Shown here piece after piece: positions 1 to 9,082 of a stretch of DNA of 64,000 nt. The stretch's first letter is position 1, and each line of letters opens with the position of its first letter. A program made the translations under genes and the position numbers. The stretch comes from Polaribacter sp. BM10 (lineage in GTDB: Bacteria; Bacteroidota; Bacteroidia; Flavobacteriales; Flavobacteriaceae): positions 1 through 64,000 of the forward strand of contig NZ_CP019704.1 of the NCBI RefSeq assembly GCF_002005425.1, written 5' to 3'. The notes beneath the pieces were generated by a model. The model did not search any database and was not told where the DNA came from. It saw only the letters and a program-made list of their open reading frames with translations.

Positions 1-306
1 TGTTTCATTACAATTATTACAATGAAAATGTAAATGCAAATCGGTTTCAATTTCGCAATTGCAGTCTTTCTCACATAGTGCGTATTTTGTAATACCAGTG
101 CCATCATCTATTTGGTGTACTATTGCTTTTTCTTCAAATGTTTTTACTGTTCTGTACAATGTGGTTCTATCTGCTTTTTCAAAAGTATTTTCTATATCGC
201 TTAATGTTACAGCCACTTCTTTTTTTGCAAGAAACTTATAAATAAGTAAACGCATCGCTGTAACTCTAATTTTTTTAGATTCTAAAAGTTGTTCTATTGT
301 TTTCAT
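1..306 (-). CDS. Fur-family metal-responsive repressor (partial, C-terminus outside window)
   Basis: Read directly from the reverse strand: the ATG is at 306 and the frame stays open to base 1, so only about 102 residues are visible. They begin MKTIEQLLESKKIRVTAMR and contain a winged-helix recognition segment (TTLYRTVKTFEEK) and the Fur-family metal motif HLHFHCNNC near the cut end. This places it in the Fur/Zur/PerR superfamily. It starts 3 nt after the czcB-like stop codon, so it is probably the last gene of the czc operon and could sense the exported ion. Which metal it senses cannot be told from the fragment. Confidence 0.85.
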   Translation of the reverse strand, partial: MKTIEQLLESKKIRVTAMRLLIYKFLAKKEVAVTLSDIENTFEKADRTTLYRTVKTFEEKAIVHQIDDGTGITKYALCEKDCNCEIETDLHLHFHCNNCNET

Positions 307-309
307 AAT

Positions 310-1503
310 TTAATGTTCGTGTTCTGTTTCTCCTTTATTCATTTCAGCAATTAAATAATAGGCATTATTATATGCGATTTTAGAGTTTTTTTCTATCGCA
401 TTAATAAATTTAACTTCAATCCAATTTTCATCCATTACACCTAAAAGCACTTCAATAGGGGTAAAACTCCAATCGTTATTTTCTTTTTTTACAGAAAAAA
501 CAAAAAATCTATCTCCATCTTTTATAATGGCACTTTCTGGTAATGCTTTTGTTATAGTATTATCAACTTGAATTTTCCCTTTTATGTACATTCCTGGAAT
601 TAAATTTCCTTTTTTGTTTTCAATTTCTGCGTGAACGTGAAGTGCTTTCGGATTATCTTCAAACGTTTTACTTACCGAATAAATTTCTGCTGATAGTTCT
701 TCGTCTAAATTAGATTGTAAGTTGAATATCACTTTTTGCCCTTTTTTAACCTTGTAAACATCTTTTTCAAATACCATTAAATCTGCGTGAACGTGATGTG
801 TATTTACGATTTCAAAAAGCTCTGTTTGTGGCTCTACATACTGCCCAGTTTTAACTTCAACTTTTTGCACAAAACCTTCTATTGGGCTTCTTAACGATAT
901 GTTTTGAGTAATTGTTCCATTACGAACTGATGACGTATTTACATTTAATAATTTCAATTGAGCTTCCAATCCGTTTACCATCGCTTTAGAAGCATCATAT
1001 GTTGCTTCAGCTTTTTGAAAATTTGCACCAGAACCAACGCCTGCATCATATAATTTTTTTTGACGTTCGTAGTTTTTCTTTAAAAAATTACTGTTGCTAA
1101 AAGCATTCAAATAATCAGTTTGCATTTTTATAATATTTGGATGAGATAAATATGCTACTACTTGACCTTTTTTAACTTTATCGCCTTCAATTACATTTAT
1201 GGATACTACGTTTGCACCAATTACAGGGGTAATTGTTGCTTCGTTTTGAGGTGGCACTTCTAATATGCCATTTGCTTCAACATAACCACTCATATTACGT
1301 AATGCAATGGTGTCTATTTTCATCTGTAAAGCTTCAAACTGTTTTTGTGTAAGTATAACTTCTTTGGACTCTTTATGATTACTCTCTAATTCTTTATTAT
1401 TTGAATTTGTGCTATTTGCTATTTTCTTATCACTATTAACACAAGCTGTTAACATAATGCCCAGTAAAACAATTGATAGAATATTATATGATGTTTTTTT
1501 CAT
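310..1503 (-). CDS. RND efflux periplasmic adaptor (CzcB/CusB type, lipoprotein)
   Basis: A 397-residue membrane-fusion protein linking an inner-membrane RND pump to the outer-membrane channel. The N-terminus has a lipoprotein signal (LLGIMLTAC, Cys about residue 21). Next come a barrel-sandwich half-motif (ATITPVIGANVVSINVIEGDKVKKGQVVAYL), a helical hairpin (residues about 130-190), the second half (LRSPIEGFVQKVEVKTGQYV) and a beta-barrel. It ends with a His/Glu-rich tail (GETEHEH), which may bind metal. It lies 4 nt after the CzcA-CzcC fusion gene and 3 nt before the Fur-like gene, so the three are probably co-transcribed. Family assignment is firm; ion specificity is inferred from the neighbouring pump. 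Confidence 0.9.
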   Translation of the reverse strand: MKKTSYNILSIVLLGIMLTACVNSDKKIANSTNSNNKELESNHKESKEVILTQKQFEALQMKIDTIALRNMSGYVEANGILEVPPQNEATITPVIGANVVSINVIEGDKVKKGQVVAYLSHPNIIKMQTDYLNAFSNSNFLKKNYERQKKLYDAGVGSGANFQKAEATYDASKAMVNGLEAQLKLLNVNTSSVRNGTITQNISLRSPIEGFVQKVEVKTGQYVEPQTELFEIVNTHHVHADLMVFEKDVYKVKKGQKVIFNLQSNLDEELSAEIYSVSKTFEDNPKALHVHAEIENKKGNLIPGMYIKGKIQVDNTITKALPESAIIKDGDRFFVFSVKKENNDWSFTPIEVLLGVMDENWIEVKFINAIEKNSKIAYNNAYYLIAEMNKGETEHEH

Positions 1504-1507
1504 TTTC

Positions 1508-4500
1508 TTATTGATTAAAATATTGTAGTTGAAATGTACTTTCTAAATAATTTATTAATGCTTCTTGAGCTTCTAATTCAGATTGAATTGCCTCTTTTAT
1601 TAATTGTGTAAAAGCTGTATAATCTATTTCACCTTCTTTGTAAGCAAATAAAGCGCCTACTTTTTGTTCTTTTACAAGTGGTAAAACTTTATTTTTATAA
1701 AAAAACCAAGACGTTTTCCATTTTTGATAATTCTCTTTAGATTGTATAAACTTTGATTGTACTTCTTGTTTTTTGAATAGAATATTAGTTTCTGCAATTT
1801 CAGTATTTATTTTTGCAGTTTTAACTTTTGCTCTACTTGTTCCGGATAAAAAAGGAATTGAAATTCCTGTTTGATAGGAGTAAAAACCTGAATTACCATT
1901 TAAGTTTTGAAAACCACCCTGAAGATTTAACTTCGGTAAATTATCTGCTTTAGCAGTCTTATATTTTGCTTCTGCTTCTGTTACCTTTAATTTTGCTATT
2001 TCAAATAATGGATGTTTCTCTGGATTAAAAGATGCAACATTAATTTTATTAGTGATTTCAAAATCATTAGTAACTGTATAGAATGTATCAGAAACCAGCC
2101 ATAGATTTAATTGTTGCAATGCAATATCATATTCACTTTTTGACTGCATAAATTTATTTTGAATTTGTAAGGCTTGATTTTTAGCTGCTGAATATTCTAA
2201 CCTTGAAATTGCTTCTACTTTATAATTTAAAGCTACAGCTTTTTCAAAGTTGGTATAAATGGAATCTAATTCTTTGTATAAATTGTATTTCCTTTTACTC
2301 TGAAAAACATTTGCCCACGCCTTTTTTACTTCTAACTCTAAATCTAATTCTGAAAGTTGAAACGCTTTTTGAGCTAATTGAATATGTTGCTCTTGCAATC
2401 GCTTTTTTGCAGAAACACCAAAAACATTGATGTTACTTTGACCAATTCCTAAAGTAGTGTAAATACCATTACCATTATTGATCTCTTCTCCACCTGTGAA
2501 AATTTGAGTTGTACCAAAATCATAAACTGTACTTTTTAACTGCTTTTGTTTGTTGATTTCTAATTGCTTTTGTTTTAATAATGGATAATTTTCTTTTGAT
2601 AAATTGACTGCTTCTTTCATTGAAATAACGGGTAACATATCAACAACTTCTTGTGCGTTACCTGTTATTGGTAAGAAAAACACAAATGCGAGCATAGCAG
2701 TAACTGTAATAACTTTTTTATTTGTTCGCAAATTGAATGATTTGTTTTCTACCCATTGATATAATAACGGTAAAACGAATAATGTTAATAATGTAGAAGT
2801 AAGTAAACCACCAATTACAACCGTTGCTAAAGGACGTTGTACTTCTGCACCAGCTGAAGCTGAAATTGCCATAGGTAAAAAGCCTAAAACATCTGTAAAA
2901 GCAGTTAACATAATAGGTCTAATTCTTCGTTTTGTACCTTCTATAATTCTATCTTTTAAATTAGTTACACCTTCTTCTTTTAGTTCATTTAAACCGCTAA
3001 TCATTACTAATCCGTTTAAAACTGCAACACCAAATAAAACGATAAAGCCAACACCTGCAGAAATACTAAAAGGCATATCTCTTAACCATAATGCAAATAC
3101 ACCACCAATAGTTGCCATTGGAATTGCGATATAAATCATTAAGGTTTGTGGTAACGATTTTAGAGCAAAATAGATGAGTACAAAAATTAGTAATAACGCA
3201 ATTGGCACAACTGTTAGTAAACGATTACTGGCACGTTCTAAATTTTCAAAAGCGCCACCATAACGAATAAAATAACCTGTAGGTAATTCTAATTCCGCAT
3301 CTAACTTTGATTTTATTTCCATTACCAAAGATTTTACATCCCTTCCTCTAACGTTGATACCAACATAAGTTCTTCTATTCGTATTATCTCTACTTATTTG
3401 CATTGGACCAGCTTTGTAGCTTACGTCTGCAATTTCACGAAGTGGGATTTGATTACCAGAAGGTAAATTGATATATAAATTTTGAACATCTGAAATATTC
3501 TTTCGGTTTTGAGAATTTAATCTTACAACTAAATCAAATCGTTTTTCTCCTTCAAAAATTATCCCTGCTTTACCACCAGCAAAAGCAGACTGAACTAACT
3601 GATTCATTTTATTTATTTGAAGGCCATATTGAGCTAATTTATTTCTATTATACGTTATTGTAATTTGTGGTAAACCAGTTGTAGCTTCGGCTTTCATATC
3701 TCCAATACCTTCTGTACCAGCAATAATTTTAGATATTTCTTCTGCTTTTTGAGATAATACATTTATATCTTCACCATAAATCTTTATAGCTATATCTTCT
3801 CTAACACCTTCCAATAATTCATTAAACCGCATTTCAATTGGTTGGGTAAATTCGTAATTTACACCAGGAATTATTTCAACAGCTTCTTTCATTTGCTCAA
3901 TGAGTTCGTCTTTAGAATTAACTGAAGTCCATTCACTTTTTGGTTTTAAAATCACAAAAATATCTGCAATATCCATAGGCATAGGATCTGTTGGTATTTC
4001 TGCAACACCAATTCGACTTACAATTTTCTCAACTTCAGGAAACTTTGCTTTAACAATTTTCTCAATCTTTGTTGTTGTTTCAATAGTTTCAGTTAATGAA
4101 CTACCAGGTTTTAAAATAGCGTGAAATGCAATATCGCCTTCATCAAGTTGAGGTATGAACTCGCCACCCATTCTTGTAAACATAAAAACTGTAATACAAA
4201 ATAAAATAACAGAAACACCAATTATTAGTTTTCCTTTTTTTAATGCTTTTTCTAATAAAGGTTGGTATTTACGTTCTACCCAATGCACAAATTTATCTCC
4301 ATAAGATTTTTTTTCTGATTTTGGAGCTCTTAAAATTAATGCAGACATCATTGGTACATAAGTCAAACACAGCACCATTGCACCAATCATTGCAAAAATG
4401 AAAGTCAATGCCATAGGTTTAAACATTTTCCCTTCAATACCCTCTAATGCCAATATGGGCAGAAATACGATTAGAATAATTAGCTGACCAAAAAAGGCAG

Positions 4501-5842
4501 CATTCATCATTTTTTTTGAAGCATCACTTGCAACACCATCACGTTCTTTGGATGTTAATTTCCTTTTCTTTAATACTTTTGATGCAATGAGAAAAACGGT
4601 GCTTTCTACAATAATTACTGCGCCATCTACAATAATACCGAAATCAATTGCTCCTAAACTCATTAGATTTGCCCAAACATTAAATGCATTCATTAGTATA
4701 AAAGCAAATAATAATGATAATGGAATAGTGGAAGCTACTATTAAACCACCTCGCCAGTTACCTAATAAGAAAATAAGGACAAAAATCACTATCAATGCAC
4801 CTTCAATAAGGTTTGTTGCAACTGTAGATGTTGTTTCAGCTATTAGCTTACTTCGGTCTAATAAAGGTTCAATTATCACACCTTCTGGCAAAGATTTTTC
4901 AATTTGAGCCATTCTAACTTTTACATTTTCTATTACATCATTTGAATTAGCTCCTTTAAGCATCATTACCAAACCACCTACAACTTCTCCTTCGCCATCT
5001 TGTGTTAGTGCACCATAACGAATGGCAGCACCAAATTGTACTTTGGCAATGTCGCCAATTGTAATAGGAATACCATTTGAGTTTTTTATTGTTATTTTTT
5101 TTATATCGTCTAAAGTTCGAACCAAACCTTCACCACGAATAAAATTAGCTTGATGATTTTTTTCAATATATGCACCACCAGTATTTTGGTTATTATTTTC
5201 CAGTGCTTCAAATATATCTGTAATAGTTATTCCTATTGCTCGCAATTCGTTAGGGTCAACAGCAACTTCATATTGCTTTATTTTACCACCAATTGCATTT
5301 ACCTCTACAACACCTGCAACCATTGCCATTTGACGTTGTACAATCCAATCTTGCATCGTACGTAAATCAGTAATCGAATATTTATCTTTATATTCTGGTT
5401 TTACTTTTAATGTGTATTGATATATTTCTCCTAAACCAGATGAAATAGGACCCATTGAAGGTTCACCAAAACCAGCAGGAATTTGTGCTTTTATATCGTT
5501 CAATTTTTCAGCAACTAATTGACGAGGTAAATATGTTCCCATATCATCATCAAAAACTATAGTTACCACAGATAAACCAAAACGAGAAATTGAACGAATT
5601 TCCTGAACATTGGGTAGATTACTCATTGCTATCTCTATTGGATAGGTTATGATTTGCTCAATATCCTCTGTTCCTAAATTTGGTGCTTGTGTAATAACTT
5701 GTACTTGGTTATTTGTAATATCTGGAACTGCATCTATTGGTACTTGGGTCATACTCCAAATACCTGCTCCAATAATGGTAAGCGTAAGCAAACCAATAAT
5801 AAATTTGTTATTGATTGAAAAATCAATGATTTTATTAATCAT
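1508..5842 (-). CDS. czcA: CzcA-type heavy-metal RND pump fused to a TolC/CzcC-like outer-membrane factor
   Basis: 1444 residues. Residues 1 to about 1035 form a complete HME-RND proton antiporter. The TM4 motif DFGIIVDGAVIIVES (about 399-413) matches the Co/Zn/Cd (HME1) signature. Residues about 1039-1063 form a hydrophobic stretch ending FFLPITGNAQ that resembles a signal peptide with a cleavage site. Residues about 1064-1444 are an outer-membrane-efflux (TolC/CzcC) domain with long amphipathic helices. The gene therefore supplies both inner pump and outer channel, and the next gene supplies the adaptor. E. coli CusA is about 1050 residues, so the extra length is the fused channel. No frameshift is needed to read the fusion. 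Cleavage of the two halves is inference. Confidence 0.92.
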   Translation of the reverse strand: MINKIIDFSINNKFIIGLLTLTIIGAGIWSMTQVPIDAVPDITNNQVQVITQAPNLGTEDIEQIITYPIEIAMSNLPNVQEIRSISRFGLSVVTIVFDDDMGTYLPRQLVAEKLNDIKAQIPAGFGEPSMGPISSGLGEIYQYTLKVKPEYKDKYSITDLRTMQDWIVQRQMAMVAGVVEVNAIGGKIKQYEVAVDPNELRAIGITITDIFEALENNNQNTGGAYIEKNHQANFIRGEGLVRTLDDIKKITIKNSNGIPITIGDIAKVQFGAAIRYGALTQDGEGEVVGGLVMMLKGANSNDVIENVKVRMAQIEKSLPEGVIIEPLLDRSKLIAETTSTVATNLIEGALIVIFVLIFLLGNWRGGLIVASTIPLSLLFAFILMNAFNVWANLMSLGAIDFGIIVDGAVIIVESTVFLIASKVLKKRKLTSKERDGVASDASKKMMNAAFFGQLIILIVFLPILALEGIEGKMFKPMALTFIFAMIGAMVLCLTYVPMMSALILRAPKSEKKSYGDKFVHWVERKYQPLLEKALKKGKLIIGVSVILFCITVFMFTRMGGEFIPQLDEGDIAFHAILKPGSSLTETIETTTKIEKIVKAKFPEVEKIVSRIGVAEIPTDPMPMDIADIFVILKPKSEWTSVNSKDELIEQMKEAVEIIPGVNYEFTQPIEMRFNELLEGVREDIAIKIYGEDINVLSQKAEEISKIIAGTEGIGDMKAEATTGLPQITITYNRNKLAQYGLQINKMNQLVQSAFAGGKAGIIFEGEKRFDLVVRLNSQNRKNISDVQNLYINLPSGNQIPLREIADVSYKAGPMQISRDNTNRRTYVGINVRGRDVKSLVMEIKSKLDAELELPTGYFIRYGGAFENLERASNRLLTVVPIALLLIFVLIYFALKSLPQTLMIYIAIPMATIGGVFALWLRDMPFSISAGVGFIVLFGVAVLNGLVMISGLNELKEEGVTNLKDRIIEGTKRRIRPIMLTAFTDVLGFLPMAISASAGAEVQRPLATVVIGGLLTSTLLTLFVLPLLYQWVENKSFNLRTNKKVITVTAMLAFVFFLPITGNAQEVVDMLPVISMKEAVNLSKENYPLLKQKQLEINKQKQLKSTVYDFGTTQIFTGGEEINNGNGIYTTLGIGQSNINVFGVSAKKRLQEQHIQLAQKAFQLSELDLELEVKKAWANVFQSKRKYNLYKELDSIYTNFEKAVALNYKVEAISRLEYSAAKNQALQIQNKFMQSKSEYDIALQQLNLWLVSDTFYTVTNDFEITNKINVASFNPEKHPLFEIAKLKVTEAEAKYKTAKADNLPKLNLQGGFQNLNGNSGFYSYQTGISIPFLSGTSRAKVKTAKINTEIAETNILFKKQEVQSKFIQSKENYQKWKTSWFFYKNKVLPLVKEQKVGALFAYKEGEIDYTAFTQLIKEAIQSELEAQEALINYLESTFQLQYFNQ

Positions 5843-5933
5843 AGAAAATGTATTAATTCAGTTAGACTTTTCGACTTAATTCAAAACAATATTAGAATTA
5901 GACGAAATGAAGAGAACCTTTTAGGCTCGAAAT

Positions 5934-5949
5934 AGGATATAGTTATCCT
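5934..5949 (-). terminator. Short hairpin after the DUF6660-like gene
   Basis: AGGATA (5934-5939) and TATCCT (5944-5949) form a 6-bp stem with a 4-nt loop, 15 nt past the stop of the small Cys-rich gene and upstream of the CzcA fusion gene. There is no clear T-run on the minus strand, so it is a weak terminator or attenuator at best. Confidence 0.25.
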
Positions 5950-5963
5950 TTAAAAAAACTGAA

Positions 5964-6275
5964 TTATGCCCTTGGTGGCTGTAAAATTGAAGTAGTAAAG
6001 TCTTTTTCTGTACCATTTTGGTAGAAAAAATCTTGTGTAGAAATGTAGGATGTATTAATACTTACATCTACAAATTTGAAATCTATCGCACTAATATGGC
6101 AACACTGACAAATACAAAAAGGAGAACATAAGTCTGAACCTTGATGTTGATGATCACTGTCGGTTACCTGTGAAACTTCTGTTTGAACCTCATTATCAAG
6201 CACAGTATAATCTTCGCAAGGTGCTAAATTAAGGGCTAAAATATAAATTGATAATATGAAGGCTAAATATTTCAT
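5964..6275 (-). CDS. Small secreted Cys/His-rich protein, DUF6660-like
   Basis: 103 residues with an N-terminal signal-like segment (MKYLAFILSIYILALNLAPC). A charged linker containing DSDHQHQ follows, then a dense cysteine motif SDLCSPFCICQCCH (about residues 49-62). The layout matches the Bacteroidetes family I recall as DUF6660, which is commonly found beside metal-efflux genes. Cys and His clusters suggest periplasmic metal binding, but no function is established. It lies 121 nt upstream of the CzcA fusion gene on the same strand and is probably the first gene of that operon. The family name is from memory. Confidence 0.7.
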   Translation of the reverse strand: MKYLAFILSIYILALNLAPCEDYTVLDNEVQTEVSQVTDSDHQHQGSDLCSPFCICQCCHISAIDFKFVDVSINTSYISTQDFFYQNGTEKDFTTSILQPPRA

Positions 6276-6345
6276 TGTAACAAAGATATAAATTAATTAG
6301 TGCAATGGTTGTGCAAAAAAGAAATCACACTTTGTAATTCTAAAA

Positions 6346-6370
6346 AGAAGTACTTTTAAAAAGCACTTCT
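6346..6370 (-). terminator. Rho-independent terminator of the cus operon
   Basis: AGAAGT and ACTTCT arms with an inner CTTTT/AAAAG pairing form a hairpin. On the minus strand it is followed by a run of T. It lies just past the stop of the HMA lipoprotein gene (6387) and separates the copper-type genes from the czc-type genes. Confidence 0.65.
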
Positions 6371-6386
6371 TCTCTTTGTAGTTTTA

Positions 6387-6791
6387 TTAATTAGATTGAT
6401 TCATTTCCATAGTATGGTCATATTTACAACAACCAGGTAAATTATCATAAGCATCTATATCTCCTTTCGCTTTTTCTGTATCATAACCTGAAGCTGCAAT
6501 TGCTTTATGAATAGCCATTACATTCGTTTTACTTTCATCAAAAGAAACAGCAATTTTCTTTTTATCTACATCCCAAACTGCAGTTGCAACACCATCAACA
6601 TTGTTTGCTGCTTTTTCTATGGTACTTTTACACATACCACAGTTTCCTCTTACACCAAAAGAAATTTCTATTGTTGCCACTTCTTTAGAAACTTCAGTTT
6701 TGTTGGTATTTGTTTCTTTTTTACCTTCGTTTTTACAGCTTACAAATACTGTTGCTGCAATAATTACTGCACTTAAAATTACTTTTTTCAT
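6387..6791 (-). CDS. Heavy-metal-associated (HMA) domain lipoprotein
   Basis: 134 residues. A lipoprotein signal (ATVFVSCKNEGKK, Cys about residue 19) is followed by a Thr/Lys-rich linker. A single HMA fold begins IEISFGVRGNCGMCKSTIEKA; its CGMC cysteines (about residues 52-55) form the classic soft-metal site. The C-terminus adds a second pair (LPGCCKYDH) plus a Met/His tail. It is probably a periplasmic Cu(I) or Ag(I) carrier serving the Cus system. It lies 31 nt after the CusB-like gene and ends at a terminator, so it is the last gene of that operon. Confidence 0.85.
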   Translation of the reverse strand: MKKVILSAVIIAATVFVSCKNEGKKETNTNKTEVSKEVATIEISFGVRGNCGMCKSTIEKAANNVDGVATAVWDVDKKKIAVSFDESKTNVMAIHKAIAASGYDTEKAKGDIDAYDNLPGCCKYDHTMEMNQSN

Positions 6792-6822
6792 TTGTTTAAA
6801 ATTTAATTATTAATTTGTTTTA

Positions 6823-8589
6823 TTATTCTATTACTTGTTTTACTTCACCACAGGTTAACATGTTATCACCATAATAAGGATTTATTACTTTTTCTTCTTT
6901 ACTTAACCAATAAGCACCTTTGTTGCTATTTGCCATAGGACAGAATTCTACAAACACTTTTGTGTTGATTCCGAATATTTGAATTGCTTTTATTAAGTTT
7001 AAAGACAAATTTTTAAAATGACTTCTTTGTTCTTCAATATTTGATGTTGTAGAAATTGATGTAGTAGCTTTTTTTATTTCTTTTACTAAAGACATCCAAT
7101 CTGTATGAGTTTTATTATCTTTTAGTAATTTCATATCTACTTTAGATATGTTTTCTAATAGCTTTTTTGATGCTAAAATTGATTTATTAGTTTCTTCTTT
7201 AACCAGAGCGTCTTTTAATTTTATATACGCATTAAAAACTGTTTTTAATTGATTTTGAAAATCTTCTGACACTTCTATTCTCTCGTTTTTATTGAAGCTG
7301 TTTGTTATTGATGAAGTATTCTTTGCCATACCAAGATGATTTTCGTGACCTGTCATTACTTTACCACCTTTTTTATTCATCATAGATTTTTTACCTTGTA
7401 ATTGAGCTGCTGCATCAACCGTAAAAGTTCCATTAGTTACTATTTCATCTTCATTTTTTAAACCTTTTAAAACTTCGTAGTTATTGCCAATTCTATTGCC
7501 TAATGTAATTTCGCGCATTTCAAAAACAGGAGCATTCTCATTCGTTTTTACATAAACAACAGAGCGTTTTCCTGTCCATAAAACTGCTGATGCTGGTATA
7601 GAAATAATTGCTCCTTTATCGGAATTGATTCCTTTAATTTTTCCTTCAACAAACATTCCTGGTTTTAATAGGTTGTTTCTATTATTAAGTACAACTCTTA
7701 ATTTTACGGTTTTTGTTTTTGTATCTAAAACAGGATCTATAAAATCTACTTTTGCATTAATTACTTTATTAGTATTTGTTGTTATAGAAATTTCTTGACC
7801 TTTTTTAAACAAACCAATCTGATTTTCATACACATCAAAATTTGCCCAAAGAGTGTTAAAGTTTGCTATTTTAAATAAAGGTTGCCCTTGTTTTACAGAA
7901 GAACCTTCTTCTATTAATTTTTCTGAAACTGTACCAGTAACAGTTGCATACACAGGAAAGTTCTCTTTTACTTTACCTGATGTCTCAATTTGATTAATTT
8001 GAGTTTCTGAAAGTTTCCATAATTTTAATTTGTTACGAACAGCTTTGTATAATGTTGGTTGTGTTTCTTTTAAAGAGGAAGCAGTAATTAATTCTTGTTG
8101 TGCAGCAAATAATTCTGGTGAATAAATAGTTGCTAATAGTTGCCCTTTATTAACCTTTATACCTGTAGAATTGATGTTTAAACGTTCTATTCTACCAGAG
8201 AAATAACTTACTTGTATAGCATTTTCTTCTTCATTTTCTACAATTTTTCCTGATAATAGAATTCCATTATTTTCTACTTTATCATTACCAACAATAGACG
8301 TTTGAATGTTTGCTAAAGCCATTGCATTTTCTGTCAGTTTAAATTGGTTTGCCATTAAACCATCTGAACTATTTTCTGCAGGAATTAAATCCATTCCACA
8401 AATTGGGCAATCACCAGGTTCTGATTTCATAATTTGCGGATGCATAGAACACGTCCACATTTGACTTTTTGTAGAAACTTCATTGTGATTGTGAGTTGTC
8501 TTATCAGAAGAATTTCCGAAGAAAAAATAGCCCAACAACAAACCGAAAGCAAGTATTCCTAAATAGATTGCTATATTTTTATTTTTCAT
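6823..8589 (-). CDS. cusB: CusB-like RND periplasmic adaptor with metal-binding N-terminus and DUF3347 C-terminus
   Basis: 588 residues, longer than E. coli CusB (about 400). An N-terminal membrane anchor (residues 5-25) precedes a heavy-metal-binding domain (WTCSMHPQIMKSEPGDC then PICGMDL, about 45-70). The adaptor core runs from about 85 to 400 (ENAIQVSYFSGRIERLNI; VYATVTGTVSEKLIEEGSSV). A DUF3347 helical domain (about 430-588) ends with a Cys-containing segment (FVEFCPMANSNKGAYW). It carries metal or contacts CusA in the periplasm. Its start overlaps the end of the DUF305 gene by 11 nt, which indicates translational coupling. Confidence 0.92.
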   Translation of the reverse strand: MKNKNIAIYLGILAFGLLLGYFFFGNSSDKTTHNHNEVSTKSQMWTCSMHPQIMKSEPGDCPICGMDLIPAENSSDGLMANQFKLTENAMALANIQTSIVGNDKVENNGILLSGKIVENEEENAIQVSYFSGRIERLNINSTGIKVNKGQLLATIYSPELFAAQQELITASSLKETQPTLYKAVRNKLKLWKLSETQINQIETSGKVKENFPVYATVTGTVSEKLIEEGSSVKQGQPLFKIANFNTLWANFDVYENQIGLFKKGQEISITTNTNKVINAKVDFIDPVLDTKTKTVKLRVVLNNRNNLLKPGMFVEGKIKGINSDKGAIISIPASAVLWTGKRSVVYVKTNENAPVFEMREITLGNRIGNNYEVLKGLKNEDEIVTNGTFTVDAAAQLQGKKSMMNKKGGKVMTGHENHLGMAKNTSSITNSFNKNERIEVSEDFQNQLKTVFNAYIKLKDALVKEETNKSILASKKLLENISKVDMKLLKDNKTHTDWMSLVKEIKKATTSISTTSNIEEQRSHFKNLSLNLIKAIQIFGINTKVFVEFCPMANSNKGAYWLSKEEKVINPYYGDNMLTCGEVKQVIE

Positions 8590-9070
8590 TTTCTAAACGT
8601 TTTATCATCGCTTTCATTTCTTCAATTTCTCTTTTCTGCGCTTTAATAATATCTTCTGCCAATTTTTTAACTTCTGGGTCTTTAATATCAGCTCTTCCAC
8701 TTGTAAGGATTGCAATTGAATGATGTGGAATCATCGCTTTCATCCAAAGAACGTCGCCAACTGTAGATTTTTGCTCACGAACCAAACCTAATGAACCTGC
8801 AAAAAGAACAAAACTTCCAATAAGAATTGCAATGTTTTTTTTCTTATTCTCATACATATTTCTCATAAAAAACCACATAATTACTGCCATTGTAGAAGTA
8901 CCTAAACAAACCATATAAAAGCGTGTTAGACTAAAATATACGTGGTCAAATTCATAGGTATTTAAATACATAGTTATGTACATCGCTATAAAAGATAAAC
9001 CTAACATTAAAAAGAATTTGGTGTAATTGCTCATACTTTTATTATTGTTTTTGTGTTCATTTGAATTCAT
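8579..9070 (-). CDS. DUF305 membrane protein
   Basis: 163 residues. Three predicted membrane helices (about 17-37, 47-68, 78-98) are followed by a DUF305 domain with the hallmark WMKAMIPHHSIAI motif and a helix EVKKLAEDIIKAQKREIEEM. DUF305 proteins often accompany copper resistance genes, and the HH motif and methionines could bind copper; that role is inference. It sits 12 nt after the HMA-DoxX gene and overlaps the CusB-like gene, so it is internal to the operon. Confidence 0.85.
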   Translation of the reverse strand: MNSNEHKNNNKSMSNYTKFFLMLGLSFIAMYITMYLNTYEFDHVYFSLTRFYMVCLGTSTMAVIMWFFMRNMYENKKKNIAILIGSFVLFAGSLGLVREQKSTVGDVLWMKAMIPHHSIAILTSGRADIKDPEVKKLAEDIIKAQKREIEEMKAMIKRLENEK

Positions 9071-9082
9071 AATTTTTCTATT

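Noticed and set aside
4548..4907. A 119-codon open frame antisense to czcA
   Set aside because: It lies wholly inside the pump gene on the opposite strand, has no recognisable motif and a composition typical of a complementary-strand shadow. Similar frames over other genes were treated the same way.
1508..5842. Frameshift or assembly joining of czcA and czcC
   Set aside because: The frame is continuous, the junction is a sensible signal-peptide-like segment, and the same fused layout is known to me in Bacteroidetes.
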